NCBI GenBank assembly: GCA_018654125.1
Contig: JABIME010000322.1
Span: 1-7,823 of the forward strand
Reading direction: 5' to 3'
Length of the DNA: 7,823 nt
Source: Candidatus Cloacimonadota bacterium
GTDB lineage: Bacteria; Cloacimonadota; Cloacimonadia; Cloacimonadales; TCS61
The notes below the pieces were generated by a model. It ran no database searches, was not told the origin of the DNA, and saw only the letters and a program-made list of their open reading frames with translations. Below, piece by piece: positions 1 to 6,735 of the stretch (positions are counted from its first letter, which is position 1; the number at the start of each line of letters is the position of its first letter). A program made the translations under genes and the position numbers.

Positions 1-84
1 ATACAGCTTTCTATCGCTGAATTATTAGCTAATGCAATTAAGAAAATTCACATTGAAGAATCTTTAAGTATCTTATTTAGATAA
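1..84 (+). CDS. prs: Ribose-phosphate pyrophosphokinase, C-terminal end (partial)
   Basis: The first 84 bases read in frame 1 as 27 residues and a TAA stop. The peptide begins IQLSIAELLANAIKKIH and ends ESLSILFR. This matches the C-terminus of PRPP synthetases, where a 'lSva.LLAeAI.rvh...SvS.LF' pattern closes the protein. The enzyme makes phosphoribosyl pyrophosphate from ribose 5-phosphate and ATP, the precursor of purines, pyrimidines, histidine and NAD. No catalytic residues are visible because only the tail is in the window. prs directly before rplY and pth is a common bacterial gene order, which supports the call. The upstream part of the gene lies outside the window. Confidence 0.85.
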   Translation: MQLSIAELLANAIKKIHIEESLSILFR

Positions 85-90
85 AACATA

Positions 91-110
91 AAATCCACAG
101 AGTGGGATTT
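91..110 (+). promoter_or_regulatory. Small hairpin in the prs-rplY gap, just before the rplY ribosome binding site
   Basis: AAATCC (91-96) pairs with GGATTT (105-110). Two more pairs, 97-103 and 98-102, are possible if G104 is bulged out. The hairpin ends five bases before the rplY Shine-Dalgarno sequence GGAGG (115-119). No U-tract follows, so it is not an intrinsic terminator. It could tune rplY translation or protect the processed mRNA end, or it may be chance in AT-rich DNA. Only the pairing is seen; the function is inferred. Confidence 0.25.
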
Positions 111-124
111 CAACGGAGGAAGTA

Positions 125-787
125 ATGAACATAAAAATTAACGCTGAAAAAAGAAGTTTGGGAAAAAAATCTGACCTTAATGTATTAAGAGGTGAGGGTC
201 TTATTCCTGGCATAATCTATGGAGCAGGACAGGAAGGAATTAAGATTTCTTTCAATGCTCGTGAATTTGCACGTGAATATAAAAAATCTATTGGAACAAT
301 TGCATTCTTTGATATTGCTGTTGATGGTAACTCATACAAAACATTTATTAAAGAGAAACAAGTCCATCCATTAACAAGAGAAATTGTGCACATCGATTTC
401 TTAGAACTTCATAAAGGTAAATCTATTACTATTGATGTTCCTATTAATTTTACAGGCGAAGCCATGGGAGCAAAAGAAGGCGGAGTTTTTGAAGTAATTC
501 ACAGAACCATACAGGTTACATGCCTTCCAAAAGATATTCCCGAAGAAATTAGTTTTGATATTTCCGATATGAATATTGGAGATACTATTCACCTTAAAGA
601 TCTTAATCTTTCTGAAGATATCAACACTGACCTTTCTGAAGAAATAACAATTGCCGTATTAAGTGTTCCAAAAGTTATTGAAGAAGCTGTTGAAGAAACT
701 GAAGAAGGAATCGAAGGTGAAGAAGGTGCTCAAGGTGCTGAAGGCGAAAATGCTACTGAAGAGAGTTCTGAAAAAGATTCTGAATAA
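125..787 (+). CDS. rplY: Large subunit ribosomal protein bL25, CTC (general stress protein) form
   Basis: The 220-residue protein is the long CTC/TL5 form of bL25, which binds 5S rRNA in the central protuberance of the 50S subunit. Residues about 1-92 are the L25 RNA-binding domain, with the N-terminal RSLGKKSDLNVLRGEGLIPGI stretch covering the 'R...GK...LR..G.iPgviYG' family pattern and QVHPLTREIVHIDF closing the domain. Residues about 97-183 are the beta-rich CTC domain. Residues from about 184 form a strongly acidic Glu/Gly/Ala/Ser tail. The short E. coli protein (about 94 residues) lacks the last two parts. The start follows a good GGAGG at 115-119. The TAA stop shares its last A with the pth start, so the two genes are probably translationally coupled. 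Confidence 0.95.
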   Translation: MNIKINAEKRSLGKKSDLNVLRGEGLIPGIIYGAGQEGIKISFNAREFAREYKKSIGTIAFFDIAVDGNSYKTFIKEKQVHPLTREIVHIDFLELHKGKSITIDVPINFTGEAMGAKEGGVFEVIHRTIQVTCLPKDIPEEISFDISDMNIGDTIHLKDLNLSEDINTDLSEEITIAVLSVPKVIEEAVEETEEGIEGEEGAQGAEGENATEESSEKDSE

Positions 788-1368
788 TGAGATTAGTTGT
801 CGGGCTTGGTAATCCAGGAAAAAAATATAAATCAAACAGGCACAACATTGGTTTTGCTTTTTTGGATTTCTACCTTAAAAAACTTGATCTTAAATTCAAA
901 AAAAGAATTAAATATGATTATCTGATCTCAGATAATGTGATCTTTATAAAACCCAAAACTTTCATGAACAGAAGTGGTGATGCAGTTACTTCTGTTATGA
1001 CAAAATATAGGATAGATGAAATTCTTGTTATTGTTGATGACATTCATCTTCCTACTGGAGATATCAGAATAAGAAAAAGCGGTGGTAATGGTGGTCATAA
1101 CGGACTTCGATCCATTGTTAATTCTCTAGGCTCAGATGAGTTTGGAAGAATCCGTATTGGAGTTGGTTCTCCAAATGAAGAGGAACTTTCCAATTATGTT
1201 CTTTCTGATTTCTCAAAAAATGATATTTCAACATTAAATGTTGTTTTTGATCTTTTAAATATTCTACTGGAAAGTTATCAGAATTCTGATCTTGATCAGA
1301 TGATAAATGAGTACAGTAAATATAAAAAATCCTATTCTGAGAAAATATTAGAATCTCAGGATCGATAG
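787..1368 (+). CDS. pth: Peptidyl-tRNA hydrolase
   Basis: This 193-residue protein is a normal-length bacterial Pth. It cleaves the ester bond of peptidyl-tRNAs that fall off the ribosome and recycles tRNA in the cytoplasm. The N-terminal GLGNPGKKY (6-14) and RHNIGF (18-23) carry Asn9 and catalytic His19. FMNRSG holds Asn61. VDDIHLPTG holds Asp84, and GGNGGHNGLRSI (99-110) holds Asn105. These correspond to Asn10, His20, Asn68, Asp93 and Asn114 of the E. coli enzyme by motif alignment. The ATG at 787 overlaps the rplY stop as TAATG, so translation is probably by re-initiation. rplY-pth is a widespread pair. The TAG stop lies at the base of a hairpin that precedes rpsF. Confidence 0.97.
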   Translation: MRLVVGLGNPGKKYKSNRHNIGFAFLDFYLKKLDLKFKKRIKYDYLISDNVIFIKPKTFMNRSGDAVTSVMTKYRIDEILVIVDDIHLPTGDIRIRKSGGNGGHNGLRSIVNSLGSDEFGRIRIGVGSPNEEELSNYVLSDFSKNDISTLNVVFDLLNILLESYQNSDLDQMINEYSKYKKSYSEKILESQDR

Positions 1369-1391
1369 ATAGTAAAATATTCTTACTATCT
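1367..1391 (+). promoter_or_regulatory. Perfect 9-bp hairpin in the pth-rpsF gap (candidate rpsF leader element)
   Basis: AGATAGTAA (1367-1375) is perfectly complementary to TTACTATCT (1383-1391) with a 7-base loop AATATTC. The 5' arm overlaps the pth TAG stop. The 3' arm ends 11 bases before the AAAGGAGG Shine-Dalgarno of rpsF (1403-1410). What follows is ACTAAAGACC, not a T run, so it is not an intrinsic terminator. Many bacteria carry an RNA leader bound by the bS6:bS18 dimer at this place, but that motif has conserved CCG-type features that I do not see here. It may instead be an mRNA processing or stability hairpin. Confidence 0.35.
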
Positions 1392-1414
1392 TACTAAAGA
1401 CCAAAGGAGGAAAA

Positions 1415-1699
1415 ATGCTTAACAAGTATGAAAGCATGGTCGTGATTGCACCAACTATTAGCGAAGAAAACGCTAAAAAAGAAAATGAGTCTATTAAAGA
1501 TTTCATCAAAGAAAATGGTGGTGAAGTCATTAAAACAGACGAGTGGGGAAAGAAACGCTTAGCTTATCAAATCAACAAATTCAAAGAAGGCTACTATTTC
1601 ATCAACTATTTCACTCTCGACGTAACCAAAGTAAACGAACTTGACCGCTTCTACAAACTCAATGAATATGTTATTCGTAATAATATTTTAACCAAATAG
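1415..1699 (+). CDS. rpsF: Small subunit ribosomal protein bS6
   Basis: The 94-residue product is the usual length for bS6, which pairs with bS18 and binds the 16S rRNA central domain on the 30S platform. It shows the family landmarks: KYESMVVIAPT near the N-terminus, the Gly-Gly turn GGEV followed by WGKKRLAYQI, then EGYYFINYF, and a C-terminal ELDRFYKLNEYVIRNNIL. The start is supported by AAAGGAGG at 1403-1410, four bases before the ATG, one of the strongest ribosome binding sites in the window. It heads the rpsF-ssb-rpsR cluster. A 9-bp hairpin lies upstream. Confidence 0.96.
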   Translation: MLNKYESMVVIAPTISEENAKKENESIKDFIKENGGEVIKTDEWGKKRLAYQINKFKEGYYFINYFTLDVTKVNELDRFYKLNEYVIRNNILTK

Positions 1700-1708
1700 G
1701 GAGATATT

Positions 1709-2161
1709 ATGTCAAAAGAACTTAGGTTTCCTAATATTAATTCGATGATAATAAGTGGAAGATTAACCAGAGATGTTGAATTGCGCTATCTTCAAAATGG
1801 AACTGCTGTTGCAAAATTATCACTTGCATTCAACAGAAATTATCAGAAGAATGGTGAATGGCAACAGGAAACAGGTTATATAGATGTTGTTGTTTGGAGC
1901 AAACGTGGTGAACAATGTGCAGAATATCTGCATAAAGGAAGCCCTGTACTCGTAGAGGGATATTTGCGAACTCATTCTTATGTTGATAAGAACGAACAAA
2001 ACAGAAAAGTAACAGAAATTATCAGTTCTAAGGTTTCTTTCCTCGAGAAAGAAAGCTATGACTCTAATTCTAATGAAGAGTTCCAACCATCTGGTAATGG
2101 TAACGCTAAGAAGGTAAGTCAGCCTGTTGCAGAAGTAACAGATGACGATGTGCCATTCTAG
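1709..2161 (+). CDS. ssb: Single-stranded DNA-binding protein
   Basis: This 150-residue protein binds single-stranded DNA in replication, recombination and repair. Residues about 10-112 form the OB fold, with the typical N-terminal N.[19 protein letters not shown] pattern, the W(Q)...[20 protein letters not shown] stretch and [10 protein letters not shown]. Residues about 115-143 are a polar, flexible linker. The protein ends in DDDVPF, the acidic tip that recruits partner proteins; the E. coli tip is DDDIPF. The gene lies between rpsF and rpsR, as in many bacteria, where co-regulation with ribosomal proteins is known. Its GGGAG Shine-Dalgarno (1699-1703) begins on the last base of the rpsF stop codon. 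Confidence 0.97.
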   Translation: MSKELRFPNINSMIISGRLTRDVELRYLQNGTAVAKLSLAFNRNYQKNGEWQQETGYIDVVVWSKRGEQCAEYLHKGSPVLVEGYLRTHSYVDKNEQNRKVTEIISSKVSFLEKESYDSNSNEEFQPSGNGNAKKVSQPVAEVTDDDVPF

Positions 2162-2180
2162 AAATTTGAAGGAGAAAATA

Positions 2181-2534
2181 ATGGAAGAAAAAACAAATAC
2201 AGTAACTACCCCAGCTAAACCAGCTGCGGCAAGAACAGAAAGACCGTATTCTAGACCAAGACCACCTCAAGATAGAGACAACAGAAGAAGAACCTTTAAA
2301 CCAAGAGGAAAATTTCTTTTTAAAAAGAAAGTATGTTTCTTCTGTAAAAATAAAGATGCTTCTATCGACTACAAAGATGTAGGTTTACTGAAGAGATTTA
2401 TCGCTGAAAGCGGTAAAATAACACCAAGACGTTTCACTGGCGCTTGTACTAAGCATCAAAGAAAGATTGCTGTTGAAATTAAAAAAGCACGTCAGATGGG
2501 TCTTCTTCAATATACAGATAAGCACAAATACTAA
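2181..2534 (+). CDS. rpsR: Small subunit ribosomal protein bS18, zinc-ligand (C+) form with N-terminal extension
   Basis: The 117-residue protein partners bS6 on the 30S platform. Residues about 1-45 are a Pro/Arg/Ala-rich, probably disordered extension. The core follows, with [30 protein letters not shown] and a C-terminal helix. Cys52, Cys55, Cys89 and His92 form a CxxC...CxxH set as expected for metal binding, so this is the C+ version of bS18; many bacteria have lost these cysteines. The start chosen is ATG 2181, six bases after AAGGAG (2169-2174). An earlier in-frame ATG at 2142 lies inside ssb without a ribosome site and would add 13 residues with no family resemblance. Confidence 0.94.
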   Translation: MEEKTNTVTTPAKPAAARTERPYSRPRPPQDRDNRRRTFKPRGKFLFKKKVCFFCKNKDASIDYKDVGLLKRFIAESGKITPRRFTGACTKHQRKIAVEIKKARQMGLLQYTDKHKY

Positions 2535-2537
2535 ACT

Positions 2538-3404
2538 GTGATTCTTTTAGCAGTAATATCTGTTGTTATAGCAACGCTATCCCCATTTTGGGGATTGATC
2601 TTTATAATCGCATTTAGTGGCAAATACCAGAAAAACAGAAATATATTCAATTATGTATTTTTTGGATTTGTGATTTTATTGTTCCTTGTAAAATTAGTTG
2701 ATATCATTACTTTTATGAATTTATTTATTGGAGTTGGATTAACTTCTGTTCTATTCTTATGGAGTTTACGCCGAACTCTAAATTTCATAAATGCAATAAT
2801 TTCAGTTTTTTTTCTGAATATAGTTTATGCTGTATTGCGTATGATAGTTTTTGGAAAGCAATATGCAGAATTAATTACAGAAGTAATAGTAACATATAAG
2901 GAATTTGTAACTCAATCATTCCAAGATAATGCTGAACAGTTAACTTTGGCATTAGATTTTACAGATACATTTCAGCAATTATTCACTAAATATTATGTTG
3001 GAATTTGGGTATTCACAATTGCATTCGCAATGTATATTGGATCTATATTTCTTTCAAAGAAAGGAAATCTAGTTTGGGAGCATAGGAAGATTCAAATGCC
3101 CTATTATCTGATATATATTCTAATAGCATCTTTAGCAGGATTCCTGCTTCCAAATACTCGCACTTCTGGTATTAATGCACTAATAATGATTGCACCATTA
3201 TTCTTAATCCAGGGAATTTCTATTGTTGATTTTTACTGGGGAGATTTTTTTAGAAGATCAAAAATTCTTCTTTTTTTATTGATCGTTTCAATGGTGTTTA
3301 ATTATTTTATTTTAATGTTAGTTGCTCTTATTGGGCTAATTGATATTTGGTTTAATTTTAGGAAAATAGATATGGAGGAAATAGATGAAAGTAATCTTAA
3401 CTAA
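2538..3404 (+). CDS. DUF2232 (YybS-like) integral membrane protein
   Basis: The 288-residue protein is very hydrophobic. Likely membrane segments lie at about 2-27, 37-57, 60-77, 82-105, 152-173, 188-204, 212-231 and 241-272 (the last perhaps two helices), with a polar stretch at about 106-150 and a charged C-terminus. The ending GLIDIWFNFRK resembles the end of DUF2232 proteins. Proteins of that family often sit between rpsR and rplI or beside rplI (yybS in Bacillus), which supports the assignment. The biochemical function is unknown. The GTG start is three bases after the rpsR stop with no clear Shine-Dalgarno, suggesting coupled translation. The 3' end overlaps rplI by 20 bases and contains the rplI ribosome binding site. 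Confidence 0.75.
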   Translation: MILLAVISVVIATLSPFWGLIFIIAFSGKYQKNRNIFNYVFFGFVILLFLVKLVDIITFMNLFIGVGLTSVLFLWSLRRTLNFINAIISVFFLNIVYAVLRMIVFGKQYAELITEVIVTYKEFVTQSFQDNAEQLTLALDFTDTFQQLFTKYYVGIWVFTIAFAMYIGSIFLSKKGNLVWEHRKIQMPYYLIYILIASLAGFLLPNTRTSGINALIMIAPLFLIQGISIVDFYWGDFFRRSKILLFLLIVSMVFNYFILMLVALIGLIDIWFNFRKIDMEEIDESNLN

Positions 3405-3828
3405 AGATATAAAGGCTTTAGGTGAAGCCGGGAAACTTGTAAAAGTAAAAGCTGGTCATGCCAGAAATTATCTTTTACCAATGGGATTTGCAATACCTGC
3501 AAGTCCAAAAAATCTCGAAAAAATTGAAGTGATCAAAAAGCAAGCAGCTGAAGACAAACTTGTTTTACACGGAAAATATTCTGAGATCATTAAAAAAATA
3601 GAAGGTGTTGAACTTACGTTTTCAAGAAAAGCAGATGAGAATGATCACCTATTCGGTTCTGTTTCAGAAACTGATATAGTAAAAGCACTTGCAGAAAAAG
3701 AAATTGAAATCCATAAAGCAGACGTTGTTATGGAAAAACATCTTAAGGAAGTTGGAACTACTGATGTTGTAATTAGTTTTATGTCTGAATTACAAACTAC
3801 AGTTAAAGTAAATATTGAAGTTGAATAA
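3385..3828 (+). CDS. rplI: Large subunit ribosomal protein bL9
   Basis: The 147-residue product has the usual bL9 length. It binds 23S rRNA near the L1 stalk and reaches out from the 50S subunit; in E. coli its loss affects reading-frame fidelity. The N-terminal domain carries the family signature: MKVILTKDIKALGEAG followed by VKVKAGHARNYLLPMGFA, containing the 'G..VkVk.GyaRNyLiP.g.A' pattern. A charged helix at about 40-75 leads to the C-terminal domain, with DENDHLFGSVSETDI as its hallmark. The GGAGG at 3374-3378 lies inside the end of the upstream membrane-protein gene, six bases before the ATG, so the 20-base overlap is probably genuine. Confidence 0.97.
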   Translation: MKVILTKDIKALGEAGKLVKVKAGHARNYLLPMGFAIPASPKNLEKIEVIKKQAAEDKLVLHGKYSEIIKKIEGVELTFSRKADENDHLFGSVSETDIVKALAEKEIEIHKADVVMEKHLKEVGTTDVVISFMSELQTTVKVNIEVE

Positions 3829-3851
3829 TTAAGATAAGAGGGGAGGAAAAC

Positions 3852-4400
3852 TTGAAAAAGATTATTAGTATTATTGGATGGGTTATTTTGTTGCTTGCAT
3901 TTGCCTCATTAGGGCTTTCTTCAGATGATCCTACATTTGGATTTTTCTTTTATTTAGTATTCTTTATTGCTACTTTTGCACTTGTGTATCTTTATATAAA
4001 AAACCACCAAAGAAAAACTGAGATCGATCCAAAGAAAATTGCTTTAGCCTATAAAATATCTGGCATTGTTTTGCTTTTGGTTGCTCTTTTCAGTCCAATA
4101 CTGGCTCTTAAAAAAATTGGCCTTCCAATTCTGCCAAATATCTTGATATTATTGGCTACGGTTATATTGATCGGTTTGGGTGGATTTGCAATTAAACTTA
4201 TAAATGATGTTAAGCAAAAAAAGATTCTGGGGTATGTTCTCTTAATCTTTATAGCTGCAATTCCTGCAATATTTGCAATAACTTTCTTATCAGCTTATTT
4301 TCCAAATGCTTATAACGCACTTGGAACATCATACTGGGCAATCGTATCGGTTTCGGTTTTTGCTTGGTGGGGATTCACTCTCTATTCAAAAAAGGATTAG
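3852..4400 (+). CDS. Unrecognised six-helix membrane protein
   Basis: I do not recognise a family for this 182-residue protein. It begins MKKIISIIGW and has six likely transmembrane helices at about 4-22, 29-49, 66-86, 95-116, 125-147 and 159-177. A basic loop (about 50-64) separates helices 2 and 3, and a Lys-rich loop (about 120-125) separates helices 4 and 5. The Lys-rich N-terminus and the basic even-numbered loops suggest both ends face the cytoplasm. There is no obvious catalytic motif or metal-binding cluster. The TTG start is well supported: GGGGAGG at 3840-3846 lies five bases upstream. It sits 23 bases after rplI and 28 before dciA, so it is probably co-transcribed with them, but that does not reveal its job. 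Confidence 0.7.
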   Translation: MKKIISIIGWVILLLAFASLGLSSDDPTFGFFFYLVFFIATFALVYLYIKNHQRKTEIDPKKIALAYKISGIVLLLVALFSPILALKKIGLPILPNILILLATVILIGLGGFAIKLINDVKQKKILGYVLLIFIAAIPAIFAITFLSAYFPNAYNALGTSYWAIVSVSVFAWWGFTLYSKKD

Positions 4401-4428
4401 ATTCCTTTGTTATAGCAGTTAATTGTTC

Positions 4429-4728
4429 ATGAGATCTTTCAAAACCGGTAATGCTGTAAAAGACTTGGTCTTTAGTATTGCCGGTGAAGAAAATCATGAT
4501 CTAATTGCAATTGCATTTGGTTGGAAAACAGTAGTTGGAAATTTATTGGCTGAGCGAGCTTCTATAGTAAAATTAGAAAATCGTATATTATTCATTGCGG
4601 TTTCAAACAATGTATGGATGCAGGAACTTGTGTTACGAAGATCTCAAATTATTAGTGATATCAATAGAATATTGCATGTGAAGTTATCTAATATTGTTTT
4701 CTTTATGAAACAGAATTACAAAAAGTAA
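4429..4728 (+). CDS. dciA: DciA-type helicase loader (DUF721 family), short form
   Basis: The 99-residue product matches the DUF721 domain. Visible marks are the N-terminal helix region, WKTVVG (Trp32 to Gly37), a beta-like stretch RILFIAVSNNVWMQEL with Trp63 and QEL, and a C-terminal helix ending near LSNIVFFM. The family pattern is 'W..vVG..la.hs.p..l.dg.L.v.v.ss.W.qeL.......l...ln'. DciA proteins interact with the replicative helicase DnaB and assist its loading in bacteria without DnaC or DnaI. This copy is essentially the domain alone, as in Bacteroidota-type short forms. ATG 4429 is preferred. An in-frame TTG two codons earlier (4423) is possible, and neither has a clear Shine-Dalgarno. 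Confidence 0.78.
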   Translation: MRSFKTGNAVKDLVFSIAGEENHDLIAIAFGWKTVVGNLLAERASIVKLENRILFIAVSNNVWMQELVLRRSQIISDINRILHVKLSNIVFFMKQNYKK

Positions 4729-4741
4729 ACGTGGGTAAATA

Positions 4742-5389
4742 ATGATAAAAATAGCTCCCTCACTTCTCTCAGCAGATTTTATTCGTTTAGAAGAAGAGAT
4801 AAATAAAATTCAGGATGCCGGTGCAGATATTTTGCATTTGGATGTAATGGATGGTCATTTTGTTCCCAACCTCACCTTTGGATTACCAATCATCAAACAG
4901 ATCAAAGATTTTACAAAGATCCCCATTGATGTACATCTGATGGTTTCAAATCCTGCTACCTATTTACAAACTCTAGGTAATTGGAATATTGACTATGTCT
5001 CTTTCCATCAGGAAGCTGAAATTCATATTCACAGACAGATAAAAGTTCTTCAAGATTTAGGTGTAAAAGCAGGAATTGCCATAAATCCAGCAACTCCTAT
5101 TGAATCGATTTTTCCTGTTGTTGCTGATTTGGATTTTGTTCTTATAATGAGTGTCAATCCCGGTTTTGGTGGACAGAGTTTCATACCAAATGTGTACGAT
5201 AAAATTGAAAAACTACGAAAATTAGCCGATCAAGTAAATCCTGATTTAGAAATCGAAATTGATGGTGGAGTAAATAATATTAACGCACCAAAACTCATAA
5301 GTAAAGGTTCCGATATTCTAGTTGCAGGTTCTTATGTTTTTAACTCAGACAATTATAAAAATCAAATACAAAGTTTAAGAAGTAGATAA
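4742..5389 (+). CDS. rpe: Ribulose-phosphate 3-epimerase
   Basis: The 215-residue TIM-barrel enzyme interconverts ribulose 5-phosphate and xylulose 5-phosphate in the pentose phosphate pathway. Metal ligands and catalytic residues are all in place: His32 and Asp34 in LHLDVMDGHFVPN, His65 in DVHLMV, and Asp174 in IEIDGGVN. Asp34 and Asp174 are the acid/base pair. Ser7 in IAPSLLSADF and the phosphate-binding VNPGFGGQSF (138-147) and VAGSYVF (194-200) loops are also present. The length is typical. It lies 13 bases after dciA and two before ffh. Its ribosome binding site is weak (GTGGG near 4732), so coupling to upstream translation is possible. Confidence 0.97.
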   Translation: MIKIAPSLLSADFIRLEEEINKIQDAGADILHLDVMDGHFVPNLTFGLPIIKQIKDFTKIPIDVHLMVSNPATYLQTLGNWNIDYVSFHQEAEIHIHRQIKVLQDLGVKAGIAINPATPIESIFPVVADLDFVLIMSVNPGFGGQSFIPNVYDKIEKLRKLADQVNPDLEIEIDGGVNNINAPKLISKGSDILVAGSYVFNSDNYKNQIQSLRSR

Positions 5390-5391
5390 TT

Positions 5392-6714
5392 ATGTTTAAC
5401 AGTTTAACCGAACGCTTTGATTCCATCTTCCGCAAACTAAAAGGACATGGAAAACTCAACGAACAAAACATAAAAGAATCAATGCGTGAAGTGCGTCGTG
5501 CTTTATTGGAAGCCGATGTAAACTTTAAAATAGTAAAAGATTTCATTAATGATGTTAGTGACAAAGCGGTAGGAACAGAAGTAATGAAAAGCCTTACTCC
5601 CGGACATCAAGTTGTAAAAATTGTACATAATCAACTTATAGATTTAATGGGTAGTAAGAATTTCAAGGTTAAATTACACGATAATAAACTTAATAAGATC
5701 ATGATGGTTGGTTTACAGGGATCAGGTAAAACTACTTCTTGTGCAAAATTAGCCAGTAATTTCCGCAAACAATCCATAAACCCTAAACTCGTTGCCTGTG
5801 ATGTTTATCGTCCGGCTGCTATTCAGCAATTAAGGGTTTTAGGAAAGCAGCTATCGATCCCAGTTTATGCAGATGAAAAACAGAAGAACGTAATTAAGAT
5901 AGCAAAAAAAGCTATTAAAGAATCCGAGAATTCTGATTCAAATCTTTTGATATTTGATACTGCAGGACGATTGCATGTTGACGAAAAAATGATGAAGGAG
6001 CTGAAAGATCTAAAGAAGCTCTTGAAGCCTGATTATATTTTTTTCGTTGCAGATGCTATGACAGGACAGGATGCTGTTAATGTTGCCAAAGAATTTAATG
6101 ATCTGCTAGAGTTTGATGGTGTAATTCTAACAAAAATGGATAGTGATGCTCGCGGTGGTGCAGCCCTATCTATAAAAGCAGTTACAGATAAACCGGTTGT
6201 ATTTGTTGGAACCGGAGAGAAGATCTCTGATCTGGAAGAATTCCATCCTGATAGAATGGCAAACAGAATTCTGGGAATGGGTGATGTATTAAGCTTCATC
6301 GAAAAAGCTGAAGCAAATATTGATATGCGGGAAGCTGAAAAACTTGCGAAAAAACTTCAAAAGAATCAGTTTACTTTTTCTGATTTCCTTTCCCAATTGC
6401 AGCAGATACAAAAGATGGGGCCAATGGATCAACTAATGGGAATGATACCTGGTATGAGCGGAAAAGCTATGAAAGGGATGAAGGTTGATGAGAAGGATAT
6501 CAAGCATATCGAAGCTATTATCTTCTCAATGACACCGGAAGAGAGAGAGAGGCCAACAGGTATAAATGGAAGCAGAAGGCACCGTATTGCTTTTGGGAGC
6601 GGAACTTCTATTCAACAGGTTAACAGACTGCTTAAACAATTTGAGCAAATGAAGAAAATGATGAAGCAATTTAGTAATCCAAAATTTATGAATAAAGGTA
6701 TGTTACCATTCTAA
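5392..6714 (+). CDS. ffh: Signal recognition particle GTPase Ffh
   Basis: The 440-residue protein is the SRP54 homologue that binds signal sequences on translating ribosomes and delivers them to FtsY at the membrane. The N domain spans about 1-90, with RRALLEADVN (35-44) conserved. The G domain spans about 100-296: P-loop GLQGSGKTT (107-115), CDVYRPAAIQQL (136-147), DTAGR (189-193), TKMD (247-250) and GTGEKISDLEEF (273-284). The M domain (about 298-430) has the methionine-rich groove region GMIPGM and the RNA-binding NGSRRHRIAFGSG (392-404). All diagnostic parts are intact and length is normal. The start is two bases after the rpe stop with only a weak AAGAAG ribosome site. The SRP RNA gene itself is not in the window. 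Confidence 0.98.
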   Translation: MFNSLTERFDSIFRKLKGHGKLNEQNIKESMREVRRALLEADVNFKIVKDFINDVSDKAVGTEVMKSLTPGHQVVKIVHNQLIDLMGSKNFKVKLHDNKLNKIMMVGLQGSGKTTSCAKLASNFRKQSINPKLVACDVYRPAAIQQLRVLGKQLSIPVYADEKQKNVIKIAKKAIKESENSDSNLLIFDTAGRLHVDEKMMKELKDLKKLLKPDYIFFVADAMTGQDAVNVAKEFNDLLEFDGVILTKMDSDARGGAALSIKAVTDKPVVFVGTGEKISDLEEFHPDRMANRILGMGDVLSFIEKAEANIDMREAEKLAKKLQKNQFTFSDFLSQLQQIQKMGPMDQLMGMIPGMSGKAMKGMKVDEKDIKHIEAIIFSMTPEERERPTGINGSRRHRIAFGSGTSIQQVNRLLKQFEQMKKMMKQFSNPKFMNKGMLPF

Positions 6715-6735
6715 ATATTGGAAAATTGAAGGAAT

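Noticed and set aside
401..592. Minus-strand open frame inside rplY
   Set aside because: It lies opposite a conserved gene, has no ribosome site and no recognisable product. The same holds for minus-strand frames at 1348-1530, 1820-2086, 5340-5564, 6033-6299 and 7611-7817.
2142..2180. Earlier in-frame ATG for rpsR, inside the end of ssb
   Set aside because: It has no ribosome binding site, overlaps ssb by 20 bases and adds residues unlike bS18; ATG 2181 follows a clear AAGGAG.
4391..4408. Hairpin AAAGGA/TCCTTT spanning the stop of the unknown membrane gene
   Set aside because: Only six pairs with a short, interrupted T-rich tail; too weak to call a terminator, and dciA follows 28 bases later.
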